This document shows positions 32,645-43,758 of a stretch of 64,000 nucleotides of DNA, piece by piece. The stretch's first letter is position 1. Every line of letters begins with the position of its first letter. Position numbers and translations under genes: made by a program. Source of the stretch: Leptodontidium sp. MPI-SDFR-AT-0119. Lineage: Eukaryota; Ascomycota; Leotiomycetes; Helotiales; Leptodontidiaceae. The notes below the pieces were generated by a model. It was not told the DNA's origin. It did no database searches and was given only the letters and a program-made list of their open reading frames with translations. The stretch spans positions 6,696,001-6,760,000 of the forward strand of contig JAHLEZ010000001.1 in the NCBI GenBank assembly GCA_020726505.1, in the 5' to 3' direction.

Positions 32645-35600
32645 ATGACCATGGCAACAACATCCGAGCTGTATACTGCGCCGTATATCTCCGAATCACA
32701 TGCGTCCTTGGGCCGAGAGGTGCTCGGACTAGAAGCTGCACCCGACCAATACACATTCCTGTCATTCCTCGCCACAGCCCAGGCACTAGACATTGAACTC
32801 CTGCCTCTCACTTGGGAAGCAGCGAGCCAAAGAATAGGCCTGGGAGGAACGTCCAAAGTCAACGAGAGCCTCATCAACGTGGATACCAGTTTCGCCTTCA
32901 AACGTATTCGCGACGATGAGATAAAGCAAAGGACCGAGGAAAATATCTTCCGAACTCTCATTAACGAGATTGCCGTGTTAGCTCAGCCATTCGTTCGAGA
33001 GCATCCAAATATCGTACAGCTACAGGGGATCTGTTGGGATATCTCTGCTGATGATAAGCCGTGGCCCGTTCTGGTCTTTGAAAAGTCAGAATTCGGGGAT
33101 TTATACAACTTCGTAAAAAAGCCAGTAGGGAGACAGATGGATATCAACGAGCGATTGAAACTCTGCTTAGAGATTGGGACAGCTATCATCACCATGCACT
33201 CGAACAGTATGTATTCTCTGTCCATAGCTTACTGTATTTCAAGTAATAGTAATAGAAATCGTTCATGGAGATATCAAACCCCAGAATGTCCTCATCTTTC
33301 AAGACCAAATTGGGGAATACCACGCACAAGTCATTGACTTCGGGTATTCCACTTTATATGCGGACGATAACCATCGAATCAAACTACCGATATCGAACCC
33401 ATGGAATGCCCCCGAGCACGATCGTCTTGCTCGTGAGTGGACTCCGTCAGAGGCCATTAGAACAGACCTATTCTCTTTCGGCATGCTTTGCCTCTGGCTG
33501 TTATTCGAGCCTTACTTGTCAGGAGCGATACCGCTGCCCCGAGATCTTGGGGGCATCTGGTTGTCTAGGTCAGCAGCGGATACAATAGGCGAAATGAAGG
33601 GAGAGTGTCAAGTATATACTCAGTGGCTTTTGGCGTCGGAAACGGCATTGGGACACGAAAAGCAGACGGTCCTCAAAGAATTCTTTAACTCGAGCTTGAG
33701 CCGAGAACCCGAAAAGCGGAACCTGAGTCTCTCGGGGCTTCTGGGAAAGCTAGAACCGCGATGGTAAGCCTAAGCTTTCGAGAGACAGTCAAATGCTAAC
33801 AAAGTAAAGGACAACCATTCAACAAGCCACATTTAATGACACCCAGCTCAGTATTAAAAGCAGTGATTTTAAGGTAGAGTTCTTTCAGTTATTAAGAATA
33901 TCAATAACTTTTATAGGTGGAAAATTCGATTCGAGCACTATACCGTGGCGATTATCGAGTCCGGTCCTACATTGCTCATTGTCTCCTCAATGAGCAATCC
34001 CAATCCTCGTCTATGGACATTCAAGCGGCGCTTTGTCATTACATCGGCTTTGGCGTTTCAAGAGATGAAGCGAAGGCCAGGGAAATCCTAGATCGAAGTA
34101 ATCAGAACGACCAGGCTATCCAAAATATAGTATCTAGTCTACATTCTGAACCTGATAGATTTCAGGCTTCCATGCTATCTAGTGTGGAACATAAGGGGGG
34201 TATTCCTTGGTCAGATTTTACCAACACATATCTTGATCAGGGAAGGTTAGATAAAGCGCAAGAGCGAATTAAGCGAGAGAAAGATGACTTGACAGTTGCG
34301 TGTGGCGAGGATCATTCCCTGACAGTTTTATCAGGAAGGATGCTTGCATCCATTTATGGTACTCAAGGCCAGTGGGACGCTGCTGAAGATCTGTTTGTGC
34401 AAGTGATGGAGACGAGCAAGAAGAAACTCGGCGCGGACCATCGAGACACGCTGAATATCATGGCCAACCTCGCGGCGACGTACTGGAATCAAGGCCGGTG
34501 GGAAGCTGCTGAAGAGCTGTTTGTGCAAGTGATGGAAACGAGCAAGAAGAAACTCGGCGCGGACCATCCTTCCACGCTGGCCAGCATGGCCAACCTCGCG
34601 TCGACATTTCGGAACCAAGGCCGATGGGAGGAGGCCGAAAAGCTAGAGCTACAAGTGATGGAGACGAGCAAGACGAAGCTCGGGGACGACCATCCTTCCA
34701 CGTTAACCAGCATGGCCAACCTCGCGTCGACCTACTCGAACCAAGGCCGATGGGACGAGGCGGAAAAGCTGCAGCTGCAAGTGATGGAGACTCGCAAGAC
34801 GAAACTTGGCGCGGACTATCCAGACACGCTGACTAGCATGGCCAACCTAGCGTTAACGTACGGGAATCAAGGCCGGTGGGACGCTGCCGAAGAGCTGGAG
34901 GTACAAGTGATGGAGATGAGCAAGAAGAAACTTGGCGCGGACCATCCAGACACACTGACTAGTATGGCCAACCTCGCGTCGACGTACGGGAATCAAGGCC
35001 GGTGGGAAGCTGCCGAAGAGCTGGAGGTGCAAGTGATGGAGACGCGCAAGAAGAAACTCGGCGCGGACCATCCTTCCACGCTGACCAGCATAGTCAACCT
35101 AGCGTCGACGTTTTGGAGTCAAGGCCGGTGGGACGCTGCCGAAGAGCTGGAGGTACAAGTGATGGAGACGCGCAAGAAGAAACTCGGCGCGAACCATCCA
35201 GACACTCTGACTAGTATGGCCAACCTAGCGTCGACGTACGGGAATCAAGACCGGTGGGACGCTGCCGAAAAGCTGGAGGTGCAAGTGATGGAGACGCGTA
35301 AGAAGAAACTCGGCGCGGACCATCCTTCTACGCTAACTAGTATGAATAACCTGGCAGTAACGTACAAAAATCAAGGCCGGTGGGACGCTGCTGAAGAGCT
35401 GGACGTACAAGTGATGGAGACGCGCAAGAAGAAACTTGGCGCGGATCATCCAGCCACGCTGACTAGCATGGCCAACCTAGCGTCGACGTACAAGTATCAA
35501 GGCCGGTGGGAAGCTGCCGAAGAGCTGGAGGTGCAAGTGATGGAGATGAGCAAGAAGAACCTCGGCGCGGATCATCCCGACACGTTGACTAGCATGAATA

Positions 35601-35794
35601 ATCTGGCATTTACGTGGAAAGGAACTGGTAGAGAAACTGAAGCTGTAAGACTTATGGAAGAATGTGTACAATCACAGAAACGTGTCTTAGGAGTTAATCA
35701 TCCACGTACTATATCATCCTGCAGAGCTTTAGCTACATGGAAGGCCGAGCAAAGGGACGTTGTATTATTAGTTGCAAGGGCTAGAGATAATTAG
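32645..35794 (+). CDS. Protein kinase - TPR fusion protein, NLR-like layout without NB-ARC
   Basis: Four exons, 32645-33206, 33256-33763, 33810-33873 and 33917-35794; introns of 49, 46 and 43 bp with GT...AG ends and agreeing phases; 1,003 residues. The N-terminal kinase domain (~70-356) has IGLGGTSKVNESL, FAFKRI, HPNIVQLQGICWD, IVHGDIKPQNVLIF, VIDFGYS and NAPEHDR: Asp, Lys, Asn and DFG are all present, so catalysis is possible. A Sel1-like patch (CHYIGFGVSRDEAKAREIL) follows at ~420, then eleven 42-residue TPRs of the TPR_12/kinesin-light-chain type to ~960. Fungal NLRs use the same TPR type behind NB-ARC; here a kinase occupies that place. It lies 540 bp downstream of the kinase-pseudokinase gene on the same strand. 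I infer a sensor kinase; the ligand is unknown. Confidence 0.85.
34360..35650 (+). repeat. Eleven tandem 126-bp TPR-coding units in the kinase-TPR gene
   Basis: The consensus is LGADHPDTLTSMANLAST, YxNQGRWDAAEELEVQ, VMETRKKK. Units 4-10 are strongly alike in DNA as well as protein, while unit 11 diverges (TWKGTGRETEAVRLMEE). Variation concentrates at a few positions per unit. The array resembles, but is distinct from, that of the NLR-type gene at 1-2.6 kb. Confidence 0.9.
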
Positions 35795-35826
35795 ATTAAT
35801 TTAATTGATTTGTGAAGCATATACTG

Positions 35827-35846
35827 TACTGTACGAAAGTACAGTA
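35827..35846. terminator. GAAA-loop hairpin after the kinase-TPR stop
   Basis: TACTGTAC-GAAA-GTACAGTA is a perfect 8-bp stem with a GAAA tetraloop, 33 bp after the stop codon. It would lie in the 3' UTR. A role in termination or mRNA stability is only inferred from position. Confidence 0.3.
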
Positions 35847-36164
35847 GTGCTCCGGTATTTGGGGTATTAGCCGATGATCAATTTTAGCTAAATATTGAGG
35901 CAAAGCACATTCATTCATTCATACTCGGGTCCAGCTGTCCACCGTAGGACTGCTATGCCGGCATGGTCCAGCTTCGGCGCCAGTTGCCGAAGCGCGCGTT
36001 ACCGCATTCGGTAATTCGCACTTCACTTCATCACTCTGCAGTGACTAGTAACCTCCTCTACTGGACGGTCTGGCTCCTATCTACGACTATTTACATAGGC
36101 GCTAAGTAGGGGTGCTTTCCTTCATCCTTCGACAGTGCATCAGGCTCTTTGGCTATCGCTTCTG

Positions 36165-37075
36165 CTAGCCATCTCGTGTCCCCGTACCTTCAGTCTCCCC
36201 CCAGTACTCCATTTCGTCTCTTTGCTCTGTATCGCAACTCCGAAAATGCCCGAAGAGGCGCGTCTGTTCCATGAATCTAATAGCCATTGTGACTAGTTTT
36301 GGCTCATTCAAGATTGCCTTCAGGTCTATTCGTCCTCCTCTCCTAAATACCCTTCGCCGCACGTCGTCGTACATCCGACACCTTAGCAGGATGTGGTCCA
36401 CAGTTTGCCGTCCTTCGCCGCAGTCGCATCCGGGGCCGTCGACTTCCGGTACTCTTTTCTTCCACAGAAGTCTCTCAGCCCAATTTTCTCTGTGCGCATC
36501 TGGATGAGCAGAGCACTTTGCCACTTCTTTAGTCCATAGTATAATCGCAGGATCTTGTGTGATGGCTACGGGATATGCCTGAATGTGGTTCTTCCTCTCG
36601 TTTCCACTTTCCAGCTATTTGTCTATTCGGCTCTTGTTTGCCTCTTGACCCAGGTCTTCAAGGTTACTTGCAAGTGGTATATCCTTGTCTATATGGCGTT
36701 CTCGTTTCCCTGGCCAGCTCCTGCATTTTGTTTGGCTGCTCCCTTGGCCACTCTGTCTGCGGCTTCGTTTCCCCCAGATACCCGTGTGGGCTGGCACCCA
36801 TCTTAACTCGAGTCGCGTCCCACGATCTCCTTGGAGTGTGTCTATGAGTTGTATCGCGTTAGCTACGATGTGCGCACCTGATCTACTAGTTGATTTCTCA
36901 AATATTCGGATAGCTGCTTAATTATCTGTAAAGATGATTAGCCTGTCTTTCTTATTTCCTTTCTCTGCGTCTTCGTTTGCAATTTGAAGGGCCAGCCTGA
37001 TGCCTTGTAGTTCTGCGGCATATACGGTTGAGGTTTCACTGTCCCCCATGTACGCCAGTTTTGTAAGATCTTACA
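36165..37075 (-). mobile_element. LINE (Tad-type non-LTR retrotransposon) RNase H and C-terminal fragment
   Basis: Minus strand. The RNase H domain starts near 37070 with KLAYMGDSETSTVYAAELQG and RLIIFTDN, then TAA (36918-36920, where relatives have Gln), AAIRIFEKS and ELRWVPAHTGI. After frameshifts, a C-terminal zinc-knuckle-like segment (36524-36165) has CDCGEGRQTVDHILLRC. This is the order of fungal Tad/I-clade elements after the reverse transcriptase, which is absent here. The copy is 5' truncated and dead, and ends where the helicase fragment begins. Confidence 0.8.
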
Positions 37076-37084
37076 TCTAGTTAG

Positions 37085-37930
37085 GGGTGATACTATTTTA
37101 CTCCTGCCGCTCTAGTCAAGACTTGGTCTAGAGAGTTAAAAGCCTTTAAAGACCAAGGCTCCAAGACAAGCTAGATCTCGACGGCGATGACGACGCTGCC
37201 AACATCTCTTCTCGGTTCGATTCTAGTGGGCCGGAAGCTGCTCTCGTTCCAGTTCTTGGTTACAGCACGGAATCTATGGCGTCTCTGCAGTATCTGCAGG
37301 CTTTATTTTAAGCTGAACCGTCTGTCGAAAATCTACTGGCTCTGATCACTACCCAATACCCTCTAAACGAAAAACAGCAACTGATTATTAGGGCTCTCGT
37401 CCTCCGAATTCTACACTCTGTTCAGATCAGGTCTGTTCGTGATCAGTGTTACGACCTACGATGCGCCTCGCATTCTAACCGACACGGGCTCGTAGCATCG
37501 CTGGCTATGCGACGGCGCTAAGCCTAATAGGGAAGACTAGGTGGCGAGCATGCGACATGTGGATGAATGGGCCCCGACTACGCTAGGCCCTATTAGGAGG
37601 GTCCTTTATGTATTTATACTCGAGCTCCCCCTTACGGAGAGCTCTCCTTTCCTCCTTGTCTTTTCTTCTCGATTCTGAGCGTAGCATTAGGTCCAAATAC
37701 AAAGCTTGAGTCTACTCGCCGTATCAACCTCTTGCCAGCCGTAACAATCAGCTCTTACTCTACCTTAGCGGTATTAGCGGAGTTAGCAAGACCCACCTTA
37801 TTAAGGCTTTAATGTTTGGCTTTTCGATAATACGCAAGCACGACGATGTTCTACTCACCGCTTCGATTGGTGCGGCTGCTGCGAATATCAATGCCGCTAC
37901 CTACTATTCTGCGCTCGGTTTTGGTAATAA
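37085..37930 (+). mobile_element. PIF1-type helicase fragment (Helitron-like), split by a solo LTR
   Basis: Plus strand. The frame gives TPAALVKTWSRELKAFKDQG, FDSSGPEAALVPVLGYS, a TAA (37309-37311) and TTQYPLNEKQQLIIRALVLR up to 37446. The solo LTR at 37447 intervenes. After it come LYLSGISGVSKTHLIKALMF (a Walker A variant) and LLTASIGAAAANINAATYYS to about 37930, where a second LTR begins. This is the N-terminal part of the PIF1 helicase family expanded in fungi and carried by Helitrons. The rest of the helicase and any Rep domain are missing. Confidence 0.75.
37447..37746 (+). mobile_element. Solo LTR (copy 2) with 5-bp target duplication
   Basis: A 300-bp unit bounded by TGTTACG and CGTAACA, flanked by ATCAG on both sides (37442-37446 and 37747-37751), the 5-bp duplication expected for LTR integration. 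It interrupts the helicase frame exactly between the duplicated bases. It holds a TATTTATACTCGAG box and GGAGAGCTCTCC palindromes. A full element probably recombined out to leave one LTR. Confidence 0.88.
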
Positions 37931-37931
37931 T

Positions 37932-38233
37932 TGTTACGACCTCCGATGCGCCTCGTATTCTAACTGACATAGCTCGTAGCATCAACTAGCGATGCGACGG
38001 CGCTAGGCCTAATTGGGAAGACTAAGTAACGAGCATGCGACATGTTGATGTGAATGGCGCTCGACTACGCTAGGCCTTATTAGGAGAGCCCCCCGTGTAT
38101 TTATACTAGAGCTCTCTCTTACAAAGAGCTCTCCTTTTCTCTTTGTCTTTTCTTCCCGATTCTGAGCGTAGCTAGAGGCCCAAATACAAAGCTAGAGTCA
38201 ACTCGCCGTATCAACCTCTTGCCAGCCGTAACA
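37932..38233 (+). mobile_element. Solo LTR (copy 3)
   Basis: A 302-bp copy of the same LTR in the same orientation as copy 2, 185 bp downstream. It is clearly homologous end to end with scattered substitutions, many of them transitions. It directly follows the helicase remnant. Flanks (ATAAT/ACTTA) do not match, so a later rearrangement or mutation probably removed the duplication. Confidence 0.82.
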
Positions 38234-40534
38234 ACTTAATTCTGGTATTACGTAATAATTTATAGTCCAAATTACATTTGTCTTTATAAAGTCAGTTAAG
38301 AAGAGCTAATAAGTACGAATATAAAAAAAAAATACAAATTTTCATTAATTAGTTATAAAAATATCAATACTTTAAAATCGCTGTTTTTGGTGTAAAAGGG
38401 TGGCCTAAAGGGTGGGGTGGGACGTTACTCTGAGGTCTGGCTAGGTCGCGAATTTGCTTAGAGAAAGAGCCTAGTCGCCCATGATGTTTGTCTAGGCAGT
38501 AACTTTGCTCAGAGAAAGAGCCCGGAAGCCTCTGGTTACTCATAAATTCCAATGACTAGGTTGTGCTGACGACATAATGCGGGTTAAAAGAAGATACGGC
38601 ACAAGGTGACCGCAGAGAGGAGGAGGGGATGGGATGGGAGAGGTAGTTATGGTCGTCGGCTGCGAGGGGCAATCCATGGATGCTATTGTCGCTGAGCTTT
38701 TGTGGAGTATCGCTTCCTATTCTTCGTATCAACTGTAAGAAGGATCATAGTCATGGGTCTAACCGGAGCTAGCTTCACCGGACGAGTTGAGTATTCATGC
38801 CTACCCTCAATGGCCTTACTCTCTCCGAGACTATGACGTCGAGCATCACTTCTCCGTATCGGCGGCGCCCTGCATAATGCCCAAAAGGTAGGAACTAAGT
38901 TATCCATGTCGAACGGTGAATGCAGCTAAGCAGACGCTTCCCAGGCAATTCCCTCAGCTCCACGGTACAAGTTAAGTCATTTATGCAGGTCCATGAACCC
39001 TGCCATTGCAGCCTTACCCTTGAGGTATGTTTAGCAACATAACGTTAATCGCATAGATCCGTCATCACAGCTGACCTACTTCCACCTTAATCATCATCAT
39101 GGTTCCGCTATCATGAATTAGGTAGTAGGAAGGGGTGGCACCTATGATACAGGTAGGTAATAGAGCGGCCTGTTTATGCTTCGATGCATGAAAGGGACGT
39201 CATGATCCGCTTCGACGCAGATGAAAAGGACGTGATCTGAGTCATAAACTAAGGAGGACCAGGCGCCCGCGGAATTTGAATTTAGACCTATCTCTTTCCG
39301 ATGCTTTATGTGGAGCAGAAGGGGAGCTGAGAGCTATGCCAAGGAAAGACTAATAACGTTATCTAACACGGATTGGTGGGTTGCCAGTTTACAAAGCTCG
39401 ATACAGGCTTGAAAACGTCGAGAGAAGGTAAATAACACGTTAGAGATGATCAAGCAACTTCGAGATGAGAGCTCTTATAAAGGGAAGATACACGAATCTG
39501 CGGTTAGCGAGGAGAATTCTATGACATGATTGAAGAAGCGCACGCGTGTAGAGGTTGTGGAGGAGTTTTGAGGTAATAAGCGTGGTCACTAAGTGAATTT
39601 AGTAGAAGTTGAAGCATTGCTGGTCGAGGAAGTGATGATGCAGAAAATATTTATAGACTCGGTCGTTAACCGAGGAGGCCCTGCTCACCTTTCCGAACAG
39701 AAACAGATTTCGTGCAGGTGAGGATTCAGGTTAAACAACCAGCTGTTATCCTAATATTCTATCTCCCCGAGACCTAGCAAAGCGATAAATCCTAGCTCTT
39801 CCCGAGAGAGACGAAAAGTTAGGAGTCCGGCCAGAGCTGACTCGAATATCAACCCGCCAATCGGTTCATCTGAAAACAAAGAAAGCAGCTAAAGTCCCCA
39901 TAAGATTAGTCAGCCACACATCTTGAGGACCCCCCTCAGCTGAAGCTGGTGTATCCTCGCCAAAAAGGGTGCCGCTTAAGAATGTATGTGGGAAGCCAGG
40001 ATCAAAATAATAAGCCTCCTTAGCACTAAGAGATATTTGCTTTGCATCCGCTTCTAAAAAGTATCACTAGCAGCTAGCATGCAAGGTTGCTATTGTATTT
40101 GTTGTTTGTTGATTAAGCGAGTACGAAATCTACTCTTCCACCCCAAGTTAAATCACCAAAGCTTACCCAAACATTTGCCTGGTTGCATTGCAATTTAGTT
40201 CAAAATGATCTTGCAACTAGAAATAAATCTGCTTACAGAAGTATTTTATACAGTGTTGAACCCCCCCCCCCCCTTTTTCCCCCTCTTTTCTCCCTCTTTT
40301 TTTCTCTTTTTTTCAAATAAAACTTCGAGTATTTGGTAGCAAGTAATAGATGAGTTATATATTCTGCTTAGATATCTATGTAATGCGGGCTTGAAAAGTT
40401 CAGGGGAAAAGAAATTTTATATTATTTGAAGCTCTTCGACGTTAAGTAAACTTCTACGCATCACCAACTCCATACGACAATTCATGCCCTCAAAAAACTT
40501 TTTGCACAACTCTCTACTTCCTATCCTTCCTAGC
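38234..40534. other. Gene-free 2.3-kb region
   Basis: No gene is supported on either strand; open frames are short. An imperfect two-copy repeat of about 60 bp lies at 38430-38530, each copy with GCTNAGAGAAAGAGCC. A 13-C run followed by pyrimidine-rich sequence lies at 40261-40315. It probably represents decayed transposon or intergenic DNA. Confidence 0.5.
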
Positions 40535-41295
40535 CTAGGGACTGGTCGAGCCTGACCCCAACCTCGCTCCACTCTTACTCGCGCCTTGAGCCGTACTTCT
40601 TCCCCGACTACCACTGCTACTCGCTCCCTTACCCTTGTCTTTCTTCTTCCAAAACATCAATTTTTGCATCACACCCCCTCCCATTCCCTTCTTAGACGAG
40701 CCTGATACAGTTGAGTTCGTACTCGGTGGCTTCTTCTTCTTCTTTTTTTTCTCGGTCAGAGGAAGAAGCACGGGACTCCAGTCTTTGGGTGCGAAGCGTG
40801 CATATTGTGGGTCGAGCTCTACGTTCCACTTCATGGGGTTCTTTTCGCCTTTGCGTCGGGCTATGCCGATTAGGTGGCCTGGTGGGGGGTTAGTGAGTAC
40901 TCGGGGGAAATTTGGAGGTGGGTTTGATGAGAAGTATGTGTAGTTGTGATAGAGAGTAGCGCGGTGTGGCAACAAACAGCTGTAACAGAGAGATGTGGAA
41001 CTATCTCCAATTTGGAGGCAGGATATGGAAGGAAGTTCAAAGGAACAGCGAAGATGTTTGAAAGTTTCACATGCATGGCAGACACATGGCTCTCAAACAA
41101 TTGAAAGAGAAGACTTGCACTAGGGAAGGGCAATACCAAATCAAAGGAAGAAAAAGAACTCAGCTTACCATCATCTTGAAGCCACTTGCTCTTCCGAGGT
41201 CTTGGTGGATTGTCCGGGACCGAAGCAGCAGCTGTCGTTGCAGTGGCATTCGTAGCGCTTGTAGTTCCACCTGCTCGGGTCCTACCCGTCGACAT
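40535..41295 (-). CDS. Hypothetical basic, low-complexity protein
   Basis: Exon 1 starts at ATG 41295 (MSTGRTRAGGTTSATNATAT) and ends near 41169 at a GTAAGC donor after KSKWLQDDG. Coding clearly resumes by 40975 and contains YTYFSSNPPPNFPRVLTNPP, GHLIGIARRKGEKNPMKWNV and ELDPQYARFAPKDW. A Lys-rich tract, MQKLMFWKKKDKGKG and a Ser/Gly-rich tail follow, with the stop at 40535. The simplest acceptor (GTTACAG near 40990) does not match the donor phase, so there may be an extra small exon or a one-base error. The central block looks conserved, but I do not recognise a named family. Function unknown; probably soluble. Confidence 0.5.
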
Positions 41296-41848
41296 GTTGA
41301 TGCGCCGAGAATTTGGTTGAGAGGGTTGCCGCAAAGGGGGCGACGATTCTGAATAGAAATATGGGAGAGGATGGACTTGGAAAAGATGGGTACAGTCATG
41401 AGGAGATTGCTGGCTGATTCAAAGAGACGACAAATTTGGCTATTTCCTCTGAATGGTTCTTGTCCGCCGATTGTAGATCGTGTTTAGGCGAGTGACTGGG
41501 TAGAGGTGTAGGATGACTACAAAGATATGTGAATGTACATGGCCACAATGTAGAATTTCAGATGCCTCGCATAGAAGTCATCTACTTATTTGTTCCTCAG
41601 ATGACAGTACTTGTATCTTGCCCAAAAAAAAAATTTTTGTTTTTTTTGAAGAGGCATTATTTTGCGCATCCCAACGCTGAAGAATCAAAGATCAGAGATG
41701 ATTGTCACGCCGCCCTTCTCTATCCAAAGATGTGGAAGCCTCACGACACCACAACCACTAACAGTCAACGGAAAAGTAAACGATGAAAGCAGAACCCAGG
41801 CATCAGGTTGATTGGGACATATTATATAAATTTTACCCAGCTTCCGAA

Positions 41849-42871
41849 TCAGGTATATATTGGTCCCAACTCAGGCACCCCCGACTTAATCACAGCCCTC
41901 CTCCCATCCCCTAGCTCACTAGGCTTATCCCAAGCATCCAGCTCCTGCACACCCGTGAAGCTGTCAAACTTCCCTTTCCCATGCAGTTCTCGAGGTGTGA
42001 AGGGTGGCGGAATTGGCTTCTGTTCTCCTCGTCCTGGAACGTGGAGCTCAGAAAGTTGAACTGGAGGTGCGGGGGTGGGTGTTTCGAAAGGATGGAATGG
42101 TGATTTGGTCGATTTGTTTTTCCTTCGTCGACCGAGATACCAGCCTAGGAATATGGCTATCACTACTGCGGAGATCGCACCAATTATCATGCCCACTTTG
42201 GCACCTGTGGAGAGATCGCCGCTTGGTGACGATATCGGCAAGGCTGTAGGGAGGATGGTGGGAATTGCAGAGGTTGGAGTTGGTATCGTCGTTGCAGAGG
42301 CAATAGAAGTTGCTGAACTTGTAACAGAAGTACTGAACGCTGAAGATTTGGGACGGACAGTTGTAATACTCGTCAAAGAAAGGGTTGCGCTCGAGGATTC
42401 TGTGACCGGTGACAATTTTGTTGTGCTCGTTGAACTCTGTTTTGAGGATCCTCTTCCACCAGGAAGTGGGATAGCAGAGGTAAAATTGAGGTAGCTTGAA
42501 CCAAACTGGTTCAGCTCGTCATTCACATCGCGGATTATGAGAAAGAATGTGTTGGTTGGCTTCAGCGTCAAGGTGCCGGTGGTCACCTGCCAGTTCCATG
42601 TGTTCGTCTCGTTGGTGAGATTCTCTAGATACTGTCAGCGTTGCATTTTCTATATATGGAGGCAGCTACGAGCTATGAGAAATGGTCCATTAACACAGTT
42701 GTTGTCGTCACAGATGAGCTGCTGGTACAGAAAGAAGTCGAAGTTCTGAATCGTTGTTGACCAGCTTATGCGTTGAGTTGTACTAAGAACGAATATTGAG
42801 TTCAATGGCTGTGAATCGAGCACTTCCATGGGCCGGCCACATGTCGAAGGATGAATTATTCGCGGGGTCAT
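41849..42871 (-). CDS. Ser/Thr-rich single-pass membrane protein
   Basis: Exons 42871-42670 and 42624-41849 join in phase over a 45-bp intron (GTAGCT...TAG), giving about 325 residues from the first ATG. The N-terminal ectodomain has STTQRISWSTTIQNFDFFLY and NLTNETNTWNWQV, with Asn-glycosylation sites. A Ser/Thr/Pro-rich stalk (~residues 115-190) comes next, then a transmembrane helix (VGMIIGAISAVVIAIFLGWY) with a basic stop-transfer (LGRRRKNKS) and a Pro-rich cytosolic tail. This layout is common among ascomycete cell-surface sensor-like proteins. No signal peptide is visible after this ATG, so the true start may lie in an unseen upstream exon. Function unknown. Confidence 0.65.
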
Positions 42872-43388
42872 GCAGAAGACACCGCAAGGCCGATGGCACG
42901 TGATGAGAGATTATACATGGAAACGGTACCGGATTGAGTTAGATTCCCTGGATACTGCGCGAGGACTCACTCAATCCGCCTCACTCATCACTCATCCTTG
43001 CAACCCTCCAGCTCGTACTTAAATAAATCTTCGCCATCACCAAACTCGTCGCTTTCAAATTTGCCTTTGCCCCAACAAATCAGTCAGTTATATTAGGACC
43101 TCTGTGACTATGGACACATGCAGCTCTGGAGACCGAGCTGCAGATACCGCATGGCACTTTGGTTCGGAATCCAACGAACATTGCTGCAGGCAGGAATCAG
43201 AGAAGCGCCTCCTTTTAAGTCAGCCCAACTTCTGGGATAACTATTACTGAACATCCATTTCTGCTTAGATGCAACGCCCACATCGTGCGTCAGAAGATTA
43301 CAGCTTCATCTCCCAGAACAGGCACCAGTATTCGGAAAGCAGCGAGTGCGATTTTTGAAGTAAGTCACAGACCCTGCCCAGGGAACAT
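42872..43388. other. Intergenic
   Basis: No gene is supported. It is the 5' flank of the membrane protein gene and the region where the missing N-terminus of the CmcJ-like fragment would be expected, but I recognise none of it. Confidence 0.45.
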
Positions 43389-43758
43389 GTGTCTGATCCA
43401 AGCCACCTTGACAGTATCTGGAGGCCAATCACCACACCTAACCAAGATAGCCCTCTCGCCGTCTGTGACTACCGCAGCCTGAATCCCGACAAAGATTTAG
43501 TAGCAGCCGATATCATCTTTCCACGCTACCGAGATGAAGCGTACGAGGTGTTGTATAACCCCCAGCAGCGTTGGTTCTACAAGAAGGGAATGGATTGGGA
43601 TGATGTGATTGTGTTTAAGTTGAATCTTACCCTTGACGATTGTATGTTCTTGCTGACAGATCGAAGTATGTCCACACTCCGCGTTTATCGGTCATTCCGT
43701 TCCCAATGGGACACCTGCTCGAAAGAGCATCGAGATTCGGGCTATAATCATAGGTTGA
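43389..43758 (+). pseudogene. CmcJ/AsaB-like hydroxylase-methyltransferase family fragment
   Basis: The frame reads IWRPITTPNQDSPLAVCDYR, then NPDKDLVAADIIFPRYRDEA, VLYNPQQRWFYKKGMDWDD and VIVFK. After a short disrupted stretch, the C-terminal piece in another frame reads VCPHSAFIGHSVPNGTPARK and SIEIRA, ending at TGA 43756. This is the C-terminal third of the fungal CmcJ-like family (relatives of a cephamycin 7-alpha-methoxylation component and of AsaB), common in secondary-metabolite clusters. The N-terminal two-thirds are absent, and I find no donor/acceptor pair that restores the last joint. It is a dead fragment. Confidence 0.65.

Noticed and set aside
34345..35650. Regular repeats resembling a CRISPR array
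   Set aside because: Units are contiguous, coding and without unique spacers; they are TPR units. The same holds for 1-2.6 kb and 61.3-62.8 kb.
37447..38233. Copies 2 and 3 of the LTR as the two ends of one short retrotransposon
   Set aside because: The 185 bp between them is helicase sequence continuous with that left of copy 2, and copy 2 has its own ATCAG duplication, so they are separate insertions.
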